Assembly: GCF_003958625.1 (NCBI RefSeq)
Contig: NZ_RSEL01000029.1
Coordinates: forward strand, 1-64,000
Source: Tsuneonella rigui
Lineage (GTDB): Bacteria; Pseudomonadota; Alphaproteobacteria; Sphingomonadales; Sphingomonadaceae
Length of the DNA stretch: 64,000 bases
Direction of reading: 5' to 3'
The stretch's first letter is position 1. The number at the start of each line of letters is the position of its first letter. Made by a program: the position numbers and the translations under genes. Below are positions 19,983-31,043 of the stretch, piece after piece. Under the pieces are notes generated by a model that was not told the origin of the DNA, did no database searches, and was given only the letters and a program-made list of their open reading frames with translations.

Positions 19983-21077
19983 TTAGGTCAGCGGTTGGGG
20001 GATCAGGAACCAGCCGTTGCCGATCAGCGGCTCGAGCGGCGCGGCCGCGGCCGGGTCCTTGAGGTATTGGAACAGCTCGTCGAAGTCTCCGCGCTCATCG
20101 CCGGCAATGGCGACGACGCAGTATTCCTTGGCGAGGTCTTCGCGGCGGGTCTGCTTGCGCTCTTCCGGGTAGCGCAGCAGCGCGAGCTCGTCGCGGCCGA
20201 CGGTGTCCAGGCCGGACGCAATCAGCGCGCGCCGCACTGCACCCGCCCGGTCGGCGGTGTTGGCGGAAATCCACGCGATAGTCACGCCCTCGGTGCGCAG
20301 CCGGGCGAGCGCCTCGACCAGCTTGGGATCGGCATGGATCGCCTTCGCCGGATCGAGCACGCCTGCACCCGGATCGAGATCGATCAGCACCGCGGCGGGA
20401 TGGACCGAGCACTCGCGGGTAGTCGGCGCGAGCATGCCGGAGTCAGAGAGCATGGCCGACAGGCGCTCGCTTCCGGCGATCGGCAGGGTGCCGACGCGCT
20501 GGGAGTAGCCGTATAAATCGTCGTATCCGGCGAACCCGGCTGGAGCCATGCCGGCACCGCTGGGCGGTGGCAGCGCGCCGGCGACGATCTGGACCCGCGT
20601 GCCGTCTTCGAGCGTGCGACTGGCCGGGAAGGCCGGTTGCGCGGTCGAGGTCACGAGCGGCTGATCGGCAGGTTGCGTCGCCGCAGGACTGGCAGTGGCG
20701 GACATATCGGCCGCCACCGGCAGGGTTTGCACCGAGGCGGGTGCCAGTGCCTGCGTCGTCGCCGCTGACGGCGGAGCGAGCGGCCCAGCCATGACCTCCA
20801 TCTTCGTCCCATTGGCGAGCGTGATGCTGCGCGTGTACATCCCCGGCGGAGGCGAAGGGGTGGCGGTAGCCAGGTCCGGGTCGGTCGGTCCAGGCCGCGA
20901 GGTATCGATCGACACGCGCGGCTGTCCGCGGCTTGCGGGCTGGGCGTCCTTGCCATCGACCTGCGTGCCCAGCACGCCGCCCGCCGCCAGCACGGGAATC
21001 GCCGCGGCAACGCAGCCCGACAGAAGCGGCATTGCTGCCAGCAGCGCGCCAGCCAGCAGCCGCGCGCGCCTGGTCAT
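19983..21077 (-). CDS. Lipoprotein with C-terminal HAD-like domain
   Basis: 364 residues. The N-terminus MTRRARLLAGALLAAMPLLSGC is a lipoprotein signal peptide with lipobox LLSGC (Cys22). A Pro/Ala/Thr-rich, probably disordered linker fills about 40-200. It contains two related segments, LANGTKMEVMAGPLAPPSA and LEDGTRVQIVAGALPPPSG, which look like an internal repeat. The C-terminal 130 residues resemble a HAD fold: AVLIDLDPGAG supplies a DxD at motif I, TIAWISANTADRAGAVR is motif II-like, and AIAGDERGDFDEL is motif IV-like. A phosphatase activity is inferred only. Its ATG overlaps the scoA stop by 4 bp and it ends 9 bp before scoB, so it is clearly in that operon. Confidence 0.8.
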   Translation of the reverse strand: MTRRARLLAGALLAAMPLLSGCVAAAIPVLAAGGVLGTQVDGKDAQPASRGQPRVSIDTSRPGPTDPDLATATPSPPPGMYTRSITLANGTKMEVMAGPLAPPSAATTQALAPASVQTLPVAADMSATASPAATQPADQPLVTSTAQPAFPASRTLEDGTRVQIVAGALPPPSGAGMAPAGFAGYDDLYGYSQRVGTLPIAGSERLSAMLSDSGMLAPTTRECSVHPAAVLIDLDPGAGVLDPAKAIHADPKLVEALARLRTEGVTIAWISANTADRAGAVRRALIASGLDTVGRDELALLRYPEERKQTRREDLAKEYCVVAIAGDERGDFDELFQYLKDPAAAAPLEPLIGNGWFLIPQPLT

Positions 21078-21781
21078 GCCGCGGCGCGCTCGCGAGTGGT
21101 GCGGAATTCGATCTTCTTGTCGTAGGGCGCGCCGACAATCATCCGCTGTACGTAGACACCCGGCAGGTGGATGCAGTCGGGATCGAGGCTGCCGGCCGGG
21201 ACAACCTCTTCAACCTCGACCACGCAGATCTTGCCGCAAGTCGCCGCGGGCAGGTTGAAGTTGCGCGCGGTCTTGCGGAACACGAGGTTGCCGGTCTCGT
21301 CTGCTTTCCACGCCTTTACGACCGAGAGATCGGCGAAGATGCCCTGCTCGAGGATGTAGTCCTCGCCGCCAAAGCTCTTCACTTCCTTGCGCTCGGCCAC
21401 CTGGGTGCCGACGCCGGTCTTGGTGTAGAAGCCGGGGATGCCCGCGCCGCCCGCGCGCATCCGCTCGGCCAGCGTGCCCTGGGGACAGAATTCGACCTCG
21501 AGCTCACCAGCGAGGTACTGGCGCTCGAACTCCTTGTTCTCACCGACGTAGCTGGAGATCATCTTGGCGACCTGCCGGGTGCGCAGCAGCTTGCCGATCC
21601 CCTCGTTGTCGATGCCCGCGTTGTTCGAGCAGAAGATGAGACCTTTGACCCCGCTATCGCGGATCGCGTCGAGCAGGCGTTCAGGAACGCCGCACAGGCC
21701 GAACCCGCCGCTGGCGATCAGCATGCCGTCGGTGAGGATTCCGTCGAGTGCGGCGGCTGCATCGGGATAGAGCTTGTTCAT
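21074..21781 (-). CDS. scoA: 3-oxoacid CoA-transferase, subunit A
   Basis: Alpha subunit partner of ScoB. The 235-residue protein has the family start MNKLYPDAAAALDGILTDG, the CoA-binding glycine-rich GGFGLCGVPE (25-34), NNAGIDNEGIGKLL, and GIPGFYTKTGVGT. It is the first gene of the scoA-lipoprotein-scoB transcription unit. The 5' side faces a 397-bp intergenic region that contains the start of the divergent CDC48 gene. Confidence 0.96.
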   Translation of the reverse strand: MNKLYPDAAAALDGILTDGMLIASGGFGLCGVPERLLDAIRDSGVKGLIFCSNNAGIDNEGIGKLLRTRQVAKMISSYVGENKEFERQYLAGELEVEFCPQGTLAERMRAGGAGIPGFYTKTGVGTQVAERKEVKSFGGEDYILEQGIFADLSVVKAWKADETGNLVFRKTARNFNLPAATCGKICVVEVEEVVPAGSLDPDCIHLPGVYVQRMIVGAPYDKKIEFRTTRERAAA

Positions 21782-21922
21782 CGCGGGTATCTCTAGCCAG
21801 CGCTGCCGCGCGTGTCACGGCCCTCGATGCCTTAGAGGACGTTATTGCGGTGCAGCACACGTCTCAAAGCGCAACTGACCTTCGGGAATTTCTCGGCGCG
21901 AAATCAGGTGCTTAATTTTTTA

Positions 21923-22060
21923 GTTGCGCGAAACGCAACCAAACATGCCTTTTTCGCACTTGCACAATCGCGCTCTCGGCAGCATATGCGGGTCTGCCTT
22001 TCAGGCATCCTCTCCCAAGACTTCCAAGGCCCGGCGGGTTATCCCTCCGGGCCTTTTTTT
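21923..22060 (+). ncRNA. Candidate small RNA or untranslated transcript
   Basis: This lies in the 397 bp between scoA and the CDC48 gene. The stretch 21880-21960 is clearly AT-rich compared with its surroundings. A possible promoter is TTTCTC (21889-21894), a 17-bp spacer and TGC-TTAATT (21912-21917). The predicted start coincides with a perfect hairpin GTTGCG-CGAAA-CGCAAC (21923-21939). The stretch ends in a textbook intrinsic terminator at 22026-22060. No convincing protein is encoded. An RNA of about 138 nt is the simplest reading; the family is not recognised. Confidence 0.3.
22026..22060 (+). terminator. Strong intrinsic terminator
   Basis: AAGGCCCGG (22026-22034) pairs perfectly with CCGGGCCTT (22047-22055) and is followed by an unbroken run of seven T (22054-22060). 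It lies 120 bp upstream of the CDC48 start and in plus orientation. It therefore terminates some transcript that begins between scoA and this point, not an annotated gene. Confidence 0.85.
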
Positions 22061-22178
22061 CGTCCGCGCTCCGCCTGCTCGCTACGCGCCGGGGCACCGA
22101 ATCGCGGCCCGTTCATTGGCAAAGGAGCGGCGGCTTCCTAGCTGTCAGGAAACGATAGCGACAGGAGGGCCAACCCCA

Positions 22179-24523
<2,345 letters not shown>

Positions 24524-24527
<4 letters not shown>

Positions 24528-25588
24528 GTCGAGGCCGGCTCCGGCGGCGCCGCGGCGTGCAGTAATGCCGCGGGCATGTGCTGCCGGAGCCAGTCGAGCA
24601 TGTGCTCGCGTACCGCGGCGCGCAGCTCGAACAGGTCGTGGACCGTGTCCGCGCTGACCGCGAGCCGCAGCTCGATCGAACCGGCGCGCGCCTCGGTTAC
24701 GTAGAGCGTGCCGGTGCGCTTGTCCCACTGCGGCTGCTCGGCGAGGTAGCGCTTGAACTCCGCCCGGATCGGCGCGACCTCGGCCGATGGGTCGAGCTGG
24801 AGGAACACCGGACCGGTCAGCACTTCGCTCGACCGGGTCCAGTTCTCGAAGCTGTTGTCGAGGAAGCGGCTGGTGGGCACGATCGCCGCGCGCTCGTCCC
24901 ACATGCGCACGACGACGAAGCTCATACGGATTTCCTCGACCCGTCCGCTGAAGCCGTCGATCACCACCAGGTCGCCGAGGCGCAGGGGTTCGGTGATCGC
25001 CATCTGCAAGCCGGCGATCAGCGATTTGAGCGCAGGTTGCGCCGCCGCGCCGACCGCCAGCGCGGCGAGGCCGGCCGAGGCCATCAGCGTCAGCCCGACC
25101 TGCTTCACCGCTGGAATGCCGAGCAGCATCAGGCCGGCCGTGACGAACACGATCACGAAGGTCGCGGTGCGCGAGAGGATCGCGATGCGCGTCCGCCGGC
25201 TGCGCGCCGAGGCGACGTCGGTCGAGATCTCCGCCCGGTATTCGAGCGCGGCGGCGAACGCCTTGACCAGCGCATAGACGATCCAGCCGACTAGGCCGGG
25301 GACGAGGAACTTGGCGACCGGCAACCACACTTGCGCGACCCACCGGTCGGCTTGCGCGGCGAGTGCGATGGCGAGCGCGGCCATCGCCCAGCGGGTCGGC
25401 GCGCGGAGCTGTTCTGCGACGAGGCCGTCGACCGGCGTCTGGGTGCGGTTGGCCAGACGCATCAGCAGCGCGAACACCAGCTTGTGCAGCACGGCCGCCA
25501 CGATCAGCGCGCCGCCCGCCCAGACCACCGCGTGCAGCAGTTCGGGCCAGTCGGGGGTCAAGCGCAACAATTCGAATTCGCGGAGCAT
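24524..25588 (-). CDS. MscS-family mechanosensitive channel protein
   Basis: Small-conductance mechanosensitive channel type, inner membrane. ATG 25588 gives 354 residues; a TTG at 25624 would add 12. Four hydrophobic helices lie at about residues 20-45, 60-80, 95-115 and 140-190. The last two lead into the pore helix GLTLMASAGLAALAVGAAAQPALKS, where the Ala/Gly pattern and the following LIAGLQMAITEPLRLGDLVVIDGFSGRVEEI are hallmark MscS sequence. The beta/alpha C-terminal domain follows. A role in osmotic safety release is inferred from the family. It overlaps the stop of the CDC48 gene and trails the HWE kinase gene on the same strand. Confidence 0.92.
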
Positions 25589-25635
25589 CGCGGCGGCACT
25601 ATTGGCGCGGGGCTCGGCTGACAACCCGCGGGAGG

Positions 25636-26931
25636 TCAGGTCGAAAGCGGGAACCTGATCGCGATGTGGACCCCTTCGGGGGTGAAGGTGCGGTCGATCG
25701 ACCCGCGTAGCTGACGCGCGGCACTGGTCATCAGCAGGCTACCAAAGCCAGCGCGCGTGGGCTGCTCGCCGGTGCCGGGTTTGGCCTCTCGCCAGTCTAG
25801 ATGAAGCTCATCGGCCTCTTGCCGCCACTCGACGGTCAGCAGCCCGCCGCTCGACCAGCAGCCGTATTTGACCGCGTTGGTGGTAAGCTCGTGCAGCACG
25901 AGGCCGATCGGGGTCACCTGTTTGGCGGTCAGCGTCACGTCCGGGCCGTCGAGGCCCGCCCTGCGCTCGGATGACAGGTAAGGCCGGATAGTCACCTCGA
26001 CCAGCGTCCGCAGCGAGGCATCCTTCGATCCGGCAGGACCCTGCGTCACCTCGTGAGCGGTCAACAGCGCGTGGATGCGGTCGGCGATGCTGTCGACCAC
26101 CGGCTTGGCTTCAACTGAGTCCTTCCCGCTCATGCGGACGATAGCGAGGATCACCGCGAACAGGTTCTTGACCCGATGGTTGAGCTCGCGCGCCAACAGA
26201 TCCGCCCGGTCGCGCGCTTCGGCCACCAAAGTCGCCTGCTCGGCTTCGGCGTCGGCCCGGGCAGCGCGCCCGACCAGCCGGTAGCCCAATGCGAGCGCGA
26301 TCAGCAGCAGGACCGCGAGGCCCACGAGCAGCGGCACCACTCGTCCCTCGGCGCTGGCGGTGTCTACCGTGGCCTCGCGGAGTTGTTCCTCCTCGATCCG
26401 CTCGAGTTCGCGCAGCGAGGTGCGCAGCCGCTCCATCACCTCCTGCCCCTCGTCGCTCAGGATGCGCTGGCGCGCCTCGAGCACCTGGCCGCCCTCGACC
26501 AGCGCGACCGAATCGCCCATCTCGCCGAACTTGGACGTGGTCAGGTTCTCGACCTGGTCGAGCAGTTCCAGCTGCCGCGGGGTCGCGTCAGCCTCGACGA
26601 GTTGCCGCAGGTGCGCGAGCGCGGGGCCGTATTGTTCCTTCGCCAGCCGGTAGGGACCGAGATAGCGCTCATCGAGCGTGAGCAGGTAGCCGCGCTGCCC
26701 GGTCTCGCCGTTGAGTACCGCGCGGTTGATGTTGGTGAGCTCCGCCAGCACCTCGCTGGTCCGGCGCGCCTGCGCGCGTTCGGTGCGCTCGGCCTCGACC
26801 GTCTGGAAGATGAGCAGGACCGCGCCGAGCAGTGAGGCGGCGACCAGCCCGAACGCGATCAGGTTACCGCTGCGCGCCAACAGCCGGCGCAAGGCCGGAC
26901 GCAGCGCGGATGTGCGTTCCGTCCCGTCCAT
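25636..26931 (-). CDS. CHASE3-HWE/HisKA_2 sensor histidine kinase
   Basis: 431-residue membrane kinase. A transmembrane helix (about 22-42) is followed by a periplasmic CHASE3 sensor domain (about 45-190, with LNGETGQRGYLLTLDERYLGPY) and a second helix (about 198-218). The kinase part follows, with phospho-acceptor motif ELNHRVKNLFAVI and N-box LHELTTNAVKYG typical of HWE/HisKA_2 kinases. The ATP-lid G box is near GFGSLLM. No response regulator gene is adjacent. In alphaproteobacteria such kinases often feed the PhyR general stress pathway, which is inference here. The gene lies 33 bp downstream of polA. Confidence 0.9.
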   Translation of the reverse strand: MDGTERTSALRPALRRLLARSGNLIAFGLVAASLLGAVLLIFQTVEAERTERAQARRTSEVLAELTNINRAVLNGETGQRGYLLTLDERYLGPYRLAKEQYGPALAHLRQLVEADATPRQLELLDQVENLTTSKFGEMGDSVALVEGGQVLEARQRILSDEGQEVMERLRTSLRELERIEEEQLREATVDTASAEGRVVPLLVGLAVLLLIALALGYRLVGRAARADAEAEQATLVAEARDRADLLARELNHRVKNLFAVILAIVRMSGKDSVEAKPVVDSIADRIHALLTAHEVTQGPAGSKDASLRTLVEVTIRPYLSSERRAGLDGPDVTLTAKQVTPIGLVLHELTTNAVKYGCWSSGGLLTVEWRQEADELHLDWREAKPGTGEQPTRAGFGSLLMTSAARQLRGSIDRTFTPEGVHIAIRFPLST

Positions 26932-26964
26932 GTGCCGGAACTTACGCGCTAATCGCCGGCCAAG

Positions 26965-29823
26965 CTAGTGCGCCGCGCCCCAGCTCTTGCCGGTGCCGAT
27001 GTCGATCCCGAGCGGCACGTCGAGCGCGACTGCGGGGAGCGCGGCTTCGGCCATGACCCGCTCGATTACCGGCGCGGCGGCCGCGACGTCGCCTTCGGGC
27101 AGCTCGAACACCAACTCGTCGTGCACTTGCAGCAGCATGCGCACGTGGCCGAGCCCGGCGTCTTCCAGCGCGGGCATCATCCGTGCCATCGCGCGCTTGA
27201 TGATATCTGCGCTGGTGCCCTGGATCGGCGCGTTGATCGCCGCCCGCTCGCTGCCGGCGCGCTCGTTGGGGTTCTTCGAGTTGATCCGCGGGAACCAGGT
27301 CTTCCGCCCGAACAGCGTCTCCGAATAGCCCTTCTCGCGTACGCTCTCGAGCGTGGCGTGGATGTAGTGCTGGATGCCGGGGAAGCGCTGAAAGTAGGTG
27401 TCGATGATCGCCTGCGCCTCGTCCGCCTCGATCCCCAGCCGGCCGCCGAGGCCCCAGCGGCTGATGCCGTAGAGGATCGCGAAGTTGACCGTCTTGGCCT
27501 TGGCACGGGTGTCGCGGTCGACCGTTCCGAACATCTCCTGCGCGGTGCGCGAGTGGATGTCCTCGGCGGCGGCGAACGCCTCTTTCAACGGCGGCACGTC
27601 GGCCATGTGCGCGGCGAGGCGCAGCTCGATCTGGCTGTAGTCGGCGGCGAGGAGGACGTTGCCCTCCTCGGCCACGAAGGCCTCGCGGATCTGGCGGCCG
27701 ATCTCGGTGCGGATGGGGATGTTCTGCAGGTTGGGATCGGTCGAGCTCAATCGCCCGGTCTGCGCGCCGACCAGGCTGTAACTGGTGTGCACCCGCCCCG
27801 TATCGGGATTGATCGCCGCCTGCAGCGCATCGGTATAGGTGCTCTTGAGCTTGGTCAGCTGGCGCCACTCGAGTACCTTGGTCGCGACCTCCGCGCCCTG
27901 CCCGGCGAGTCCTTCGAGGATCGCCTGGTCGGTCGAATACATGCCGCTCTTGCCCTTGCGGCCGCCCTTGTAGCCGAGCTTGTCGAACAGCACGTCGCCC
28001 AGCTGCTTGGGACTGCCGATGGTGAACTCGACGCCGCAGCAGTCCCACACTTCGCGCTCGATCCGGGCGATCTCGCGCGCGAACTCTTCGGACAGCCGCG
28101 CCAGTTGCTGGCGGTCGACCTTGATCCCGTGCCGCTCCATCTGCGCGACGACCGGGATCAGCGGGCGATCGACCCGCTCGTACACCCGGCTGCCGCCCTC
28201 GGTCGCGAGGCGAGGCTTGAGGTGCTTCCACAAACGCCAGGTCACATCGGCGTCCTCGGCGGCGTATTCGGTCGCGCGGTCGAGCGGCACCTCGCCGAAC
28301 GGGATCGTCTTCTTGCCGGTCCCGCAGACCTCCTTGAAGGTCAGCGTGGTGTGGCCGAGGTGGCGCGTCGACAGCTCGTCCATCCCGTGCCCGCCGCCGA
28401 TTCCGTCGAGGCTGCGCCCCGCGTCGAGCGCGAAGCTGACGATCATCGTGTCATCGATCGGCGCGACGTCGATCTTGGCGCAGCGGGCGAGGATCGAGAT
28501 GTCGTACTTGATGTTCTGCCCGACCTTGCGGACCGCCTCGCTCTCGAGCAGCGGGCGCAGCGCGTCGTAGGCGGCCTGGCGCTCGATCTGCACCGGCTTC
28601 TCGGCGAACATGTCGCTGCCGCCGTGGCCGAGCGGGATATAGCACGCGTCGTTGGGTCCGAGCGCGAGACTGATGCCAGCGAGTTCGGCCTTCATCGCGT
28701 CGAGGCTGCTGGTCTCGGTGTCGATCGCCACCAGCCGCGCGGCGTAGGCCCGCTCGATCCAGTGCGAGAGGCGCTCCATGCTGGTGACGCACTCGTAGGC
28801 CGAGCGGTCGACCGGCGGCATCTCGGGCAGCGGCTGGCGGTTGCCTTCGGGCGCCGCGGGCGCACCAGCGTTCTGCGGCTTGGCCGGATTGAGCTGGGTC
28901 GCGCGCTCGGGGCTGCCCTTCCCGCCGTCGAGGCGCTTCAGCAGGCTGGTGAAGCCGTGTTCGGACAGGAACGCTGCGAGCGGCTCGGGCGGCACGCCGT
29001 CCAGCTTCATGTCATCGAGCGGGATCGGCAGGTCGCAGTCTTCCTTGAGCTGGACCAGCACGCGGCTCAATTCGGCCATCTCGCGGCCCTCGATCAGCCG
29101 GTCGCGCAGCTTGCTGGCCTTCATCTCGGGCGCGGCATCGAGCGCGCCCGCGAGGCTGCCATAATCCTGGATCAGCTTGGATGCGGTCTTGGGGCCGATG
29201 CCGTAGATGCCCGGCACGTTGTCGACGCTGTCGCCCATCAGCGCAAGCACGTCGCCCACCAGCTCGGGCGGGACGCCGAACTTCTCGACCACCTCGGGGA
29301 TGTCGATCCGCTGGTTCTTCATCGTATCGAGCATGTCGATGCAGCCGCCCTCGACGCCGTCGTGCGGCTCCGAACAGCGGCCGACGAGTTGCATCAGGTC
29401 CTTGTCGGAACTGACGATAGTCACATCCCATCCGCGCCGGGTCGCCTCGCGGGCGTAAGAGGCGATGAGGTCGTCGGCTTCGAGGTCGTCCTCCTCGATG
29501 CATGGCAGGCTGAACGCGCGCGTCGCGTCGCGGATCAGCGGAAACTGCGGGACGAGGTCCTCGGGCGGCGGCGGGCGGTTCGCCTTGTACTGGTCGTAGA
29601 GCGCGTTCCGAAAGCTGGTCGAGCCCTTGTCGAGGATCACCGCGAGGTGCGTCGGCCCGTCCGCCTTGTCGAGATCGTCGGCCAGCTTCCACAGCATGGT
29701 AGTGTAGCCGTACACCGCACCCACCGGCGTGCCGGCCGGATTGGTGAGCGGCGGCAGGCGGTGATAGGCGCGGAAGATGTAGGCCGATCCATCGACCAGG
29801 TAGAGGTGCTGCTTGTCTGCCAT
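26965..29823 (-). CDS. polA: DNA polymerase I
   Basis: Repair and Okazaki-fragment processing polymerase of 952 residues. The 5'-3' exonuclease domain (1-300) begins MADKQHLYLVDGSAYIFRAY. The 3'-5' proofreading domain (about 340-535) retains its acidic motifs (AIDTETSSLD, GQNIKYDISILA, YAAEDADVTWRL), so proofreading is probably active. The polymerase domain (about 560-952) has motif A DYSQIELRLAAH, O-helix AKTVNFAILYG and motif C QVHDELVFELPEGD. Length and order are standard. It is divergent from the small lipoprotein gene at 30015. Confidence 0.98.
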   Translation of the reverse strand: MADKQHLYLVDGSAYIFRAYHRLPPLTNPAGTPVGAVYGYTTMLWKLADDLDKADGPTHLAVILDKGSTSFRNALYDQYKANRPPPPEDLVPQFPLIRDATRAFSLPCIEEDDLEADDLIASYAREATRRGWDVTIVSSDKDLMQLVGRCSEPHDGVEGGCIDMLDTMKNQRIDIPEVVEKFGVPPELVGDVLALMGDSVDNVPGIYGIGPKTASKLIQDYGSLAGALDAAPEMKASKLRDRLIEGREMAELSRVLVQLKEDCDLPIPLDDMKLDGVPPEPLAAFLSEHGFTSLLKRLDGGKGSPERATQLNPAKPQNAGAPAAPEGNRQPLPEMPPVDRSAYECVTSMERLSHWIERAYAARLVAIDTETSSLDAMKAELAGISLALGPNDACYIPLGHGGSDMFAEKPVQIERQAAYDALRPLLESEAVRKVGQNIKYDISILARCAKIDVAPIDDTMIVSFALDAGRSLDGIGGGHGMDELSTRHLGHTTLTFKEVCGTGKKTIPFGEVPLDRATEYAAEDADVTWRLWKHLKPRLATEGGSRVYERVDRPLIPVVAQMERHGIKVDRQQLARLSEEFAREIARIEREVWDCCGVEFTIGSPKQLGDVLFDKLGYKGGRKGKSGMYSTDQAILEGLAGQGAEVATKVLEWRQLTKLKSTYTDALQAAINPDTGRVHTSYSLVGAQTGRLSSTDPNLQNIPIRTEIGRQIREAFVAEEGNVLLAADYSQIELRLAAHMADVPPLKEAFAAAEDIHSRTAQEMFGTVDRDTRAKAKTVNFAILYGISRWGLGGRLGIEADEAQAIIDTYFQRFPGIQHYIHATLESVREKGYSETLFGRKTWFPRINSKNPNERAGSERAAINAPIQGTSADIIKRAMARMMPALEDAGLGHVRMLLQVHDELVFELPEGDVAAAAPVIERVMAEAALPAVALDVPLGIDIGTGKSWGAAH

Positions 29824-29925
29824 CCCGGCCCTGCTAGCAGCGCACGGCGGCGCTTACACCCGCTTTCCGCACGCCGAGCAGCACCCCAATTGCGGCGGGA
29901 TTTTGGCCAAATCGGGCAAATTGGC

Positions 29926-29954
29926 TTGCAGTGCCACAAAGCTGCCATTATTTA
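29926..29954 (+). promoter_or_regulatory. Predicted sigma-70 type promoter for small lipoprotein gene
   Basis: TTGCAG (29926-29931), a 17-bp spacer and TATTTA (29949-29954) lie about 60 bp upstream of the ATG at 30015, within the AT-richest part of the polA-lipoprotein gap. It is prediction from sequence only. Confidence 0.45.
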
Positions 29955-30014
29955 GGGACGGCACGGTGGCCTCACCGAGCGTCCTTAAACCGCTGTTCAA
30001 AGGAACAACGAACT

Positions 30015-30287
30015 ATGCGTAAGATCCTTCTCGCCGCCGCCGCTGGCGCCGCTGCCCTGACCCTGTCGGCTTGCTCGGAAAAGACCGAAGACGCCGCCGC
30101 CGAGACCGCCGATTCGGCTGCTGCCGACGCCTCGGCTAACGCTGAAGCCGCCGGCGAAGCCGTCGACAGCGCCGCTTCGGACACCGCGACTGCCGCCGCC
30201 AACGCTTCGGACGCCGCGACCGACGCTGCCGCCGCCGCCGAAGCCGACGTGCAGGGCGAGTCGACCACGGAAGCCAAGGCCGACTAA
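30015..30287 (+). CDS. Small Ala/Asp-rich lipoprotein
   Basis: 90 residues. MRKILLAAAAGAAALTLSAC is a lipoprotein signal with lipobox LSAC (Cys20). The mature part is almost only Ala, Asp, Glu, Ser and Thr and shows a repeated A-x-D-A-A/S pattern, probably an extended or coiled structure. AAGGAA at 29999-30004 is the ribosome binding site. The function is unknown. The lipoprotein at 62414 has the same style. A strong terminator follows at 30306-30350, so the gene is monocistronic. Confidence 0.75.
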   Translation: MRKILLAAAAGAAALTLSACSEKTEDAAAETADSAAADASANAEAAGEAVDSAASDTATAAANASDAATDAAAAAEADVQGESTTEAKAD

Positions 30288-30305
30288 GCCTTCGCATTTC
30301 GCGAA

Positions 30306-30350
30306 ACAAACGGGAGGGCGGTGCCGCAAGGCGCCGCCCTTTTCGTTTGT
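30306..30350 (+). terminator. Intrinsic terminator after small lipoprotein gene
   Basis: Stem GGGCGGTGCC (30316-30325) and GGCGCCGCCC (30330-30339) enclose a GCAA tetraloop and are followed by TTTT. An outer inverted repeat ACAAACG (30306-30312)/CGTTTGT (30344-30350) extends the structure. Confidence 0.85.
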
Positions 30351-30374
30351 CCGCCGGACGCATAGGATCGCGCG

Positions 30375-31043
30375 ATGACCAAGGTGCTGTTCGTCCTCTT
30401 CCCCGGCGTCACCCAGCTCGATTTCACCGGGCCCGCGCAGGTCCTCTCGCGCCTGCACGGCGCCAGCACATTTGTCGCCGCCAAGACACTCGATCCGGTC
30501 GCGACCGATTCCGGCTTTGCCATCCTCCCTAACGTGACGTTCGCGGATGCAGAGCAAGCCGACATCTTGTGCGTGCCTGGCGGACACGGGGTGGCCGAGG
30601 CACTGGGCGATGCCGAGACGATAGAGTTCATCGCGAGTCAGGCTTCCGGCGCGAAGTGGGTCACCAGCGTGTGCACCGGCGCGTTCCTGCTCGGCCGGGC
30701 GGGCTTGCTCGAGGGCAAGCGCGCGACCACGCACTGGGCTTATGCGCACCTCCTGCCGCTCGTGGGTGCCACGCACGCGGCTGGGCGGGTCGTCGAGGAC
30801 GGCCATACGATCACCGCGGGCGGAGTGACGGCCGGAATCGATTTCGCGCTCACCCTGGTCGCGCGTGAAGCGGGACAGGATCACGCCGAGGCGGTGCAGC
30901 TATCGCTCGAATATGATCCCGCGCCGCCATTCGCCGCGGGCAATCCCGCCAGCGCCGGGCCTGCGCGCACGGACATGCTCAAACAGCGGGTGTACGATGC
31001 CGCCGCGGCACGGATGGCCGCGGCGCTTAGCGCCGGTCAGTAG
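30375..31043 (+). CDS. DJ-1/PfpI family protein, isonitrile hydratase-like
   Basis: 222 residues with the flavodoxin-like DJ-1/PfpI fold. The nucleophile elbow is SVCTGAFLLGRAGLL with Cys100. An Asp at position 16 (GVTQLDFTGP) matches the Asp17/Cys101 pair of Pseudomonas isonitrile (cyclohexyl isocyanide) hydratase. THWAYAHLL is also typical of that subgroup. No AraC-type DNA-binding domain is present, so it is not a GATase1-AraC regulator. The natural substrate is unknown. It converges with the beta-lactamase-like gene; the two overlap by 7 bp at their 3' ends. Confidence 0.85.
   Translation: MTKVLFVLFPGVTQLDFTGPAQVLSRLHGASTFVAAKTLDPVATDSGFAILPNVTFADAEQADILCVPGGHGVAEALGDAETIEFIASQASGAKWVTSVCTGAFLLGRAGLLEGKRATTHWAYAHLLPLVGATHAAGRVVEDGHTITAGGVTAGIDFALTLVAREAGQDHAEAVQLSLEYDPAPPFAAGNPASAGPARTDMLKQRVYDAAAARMAAALSAGQ

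Noticed and set aside
26968-29955. 995-codon plus-strand open frame opposite polA
   Set aside because: It is an antisense shadow of polA; the sequence is Arg/Val/Asp/His-rich without family features.
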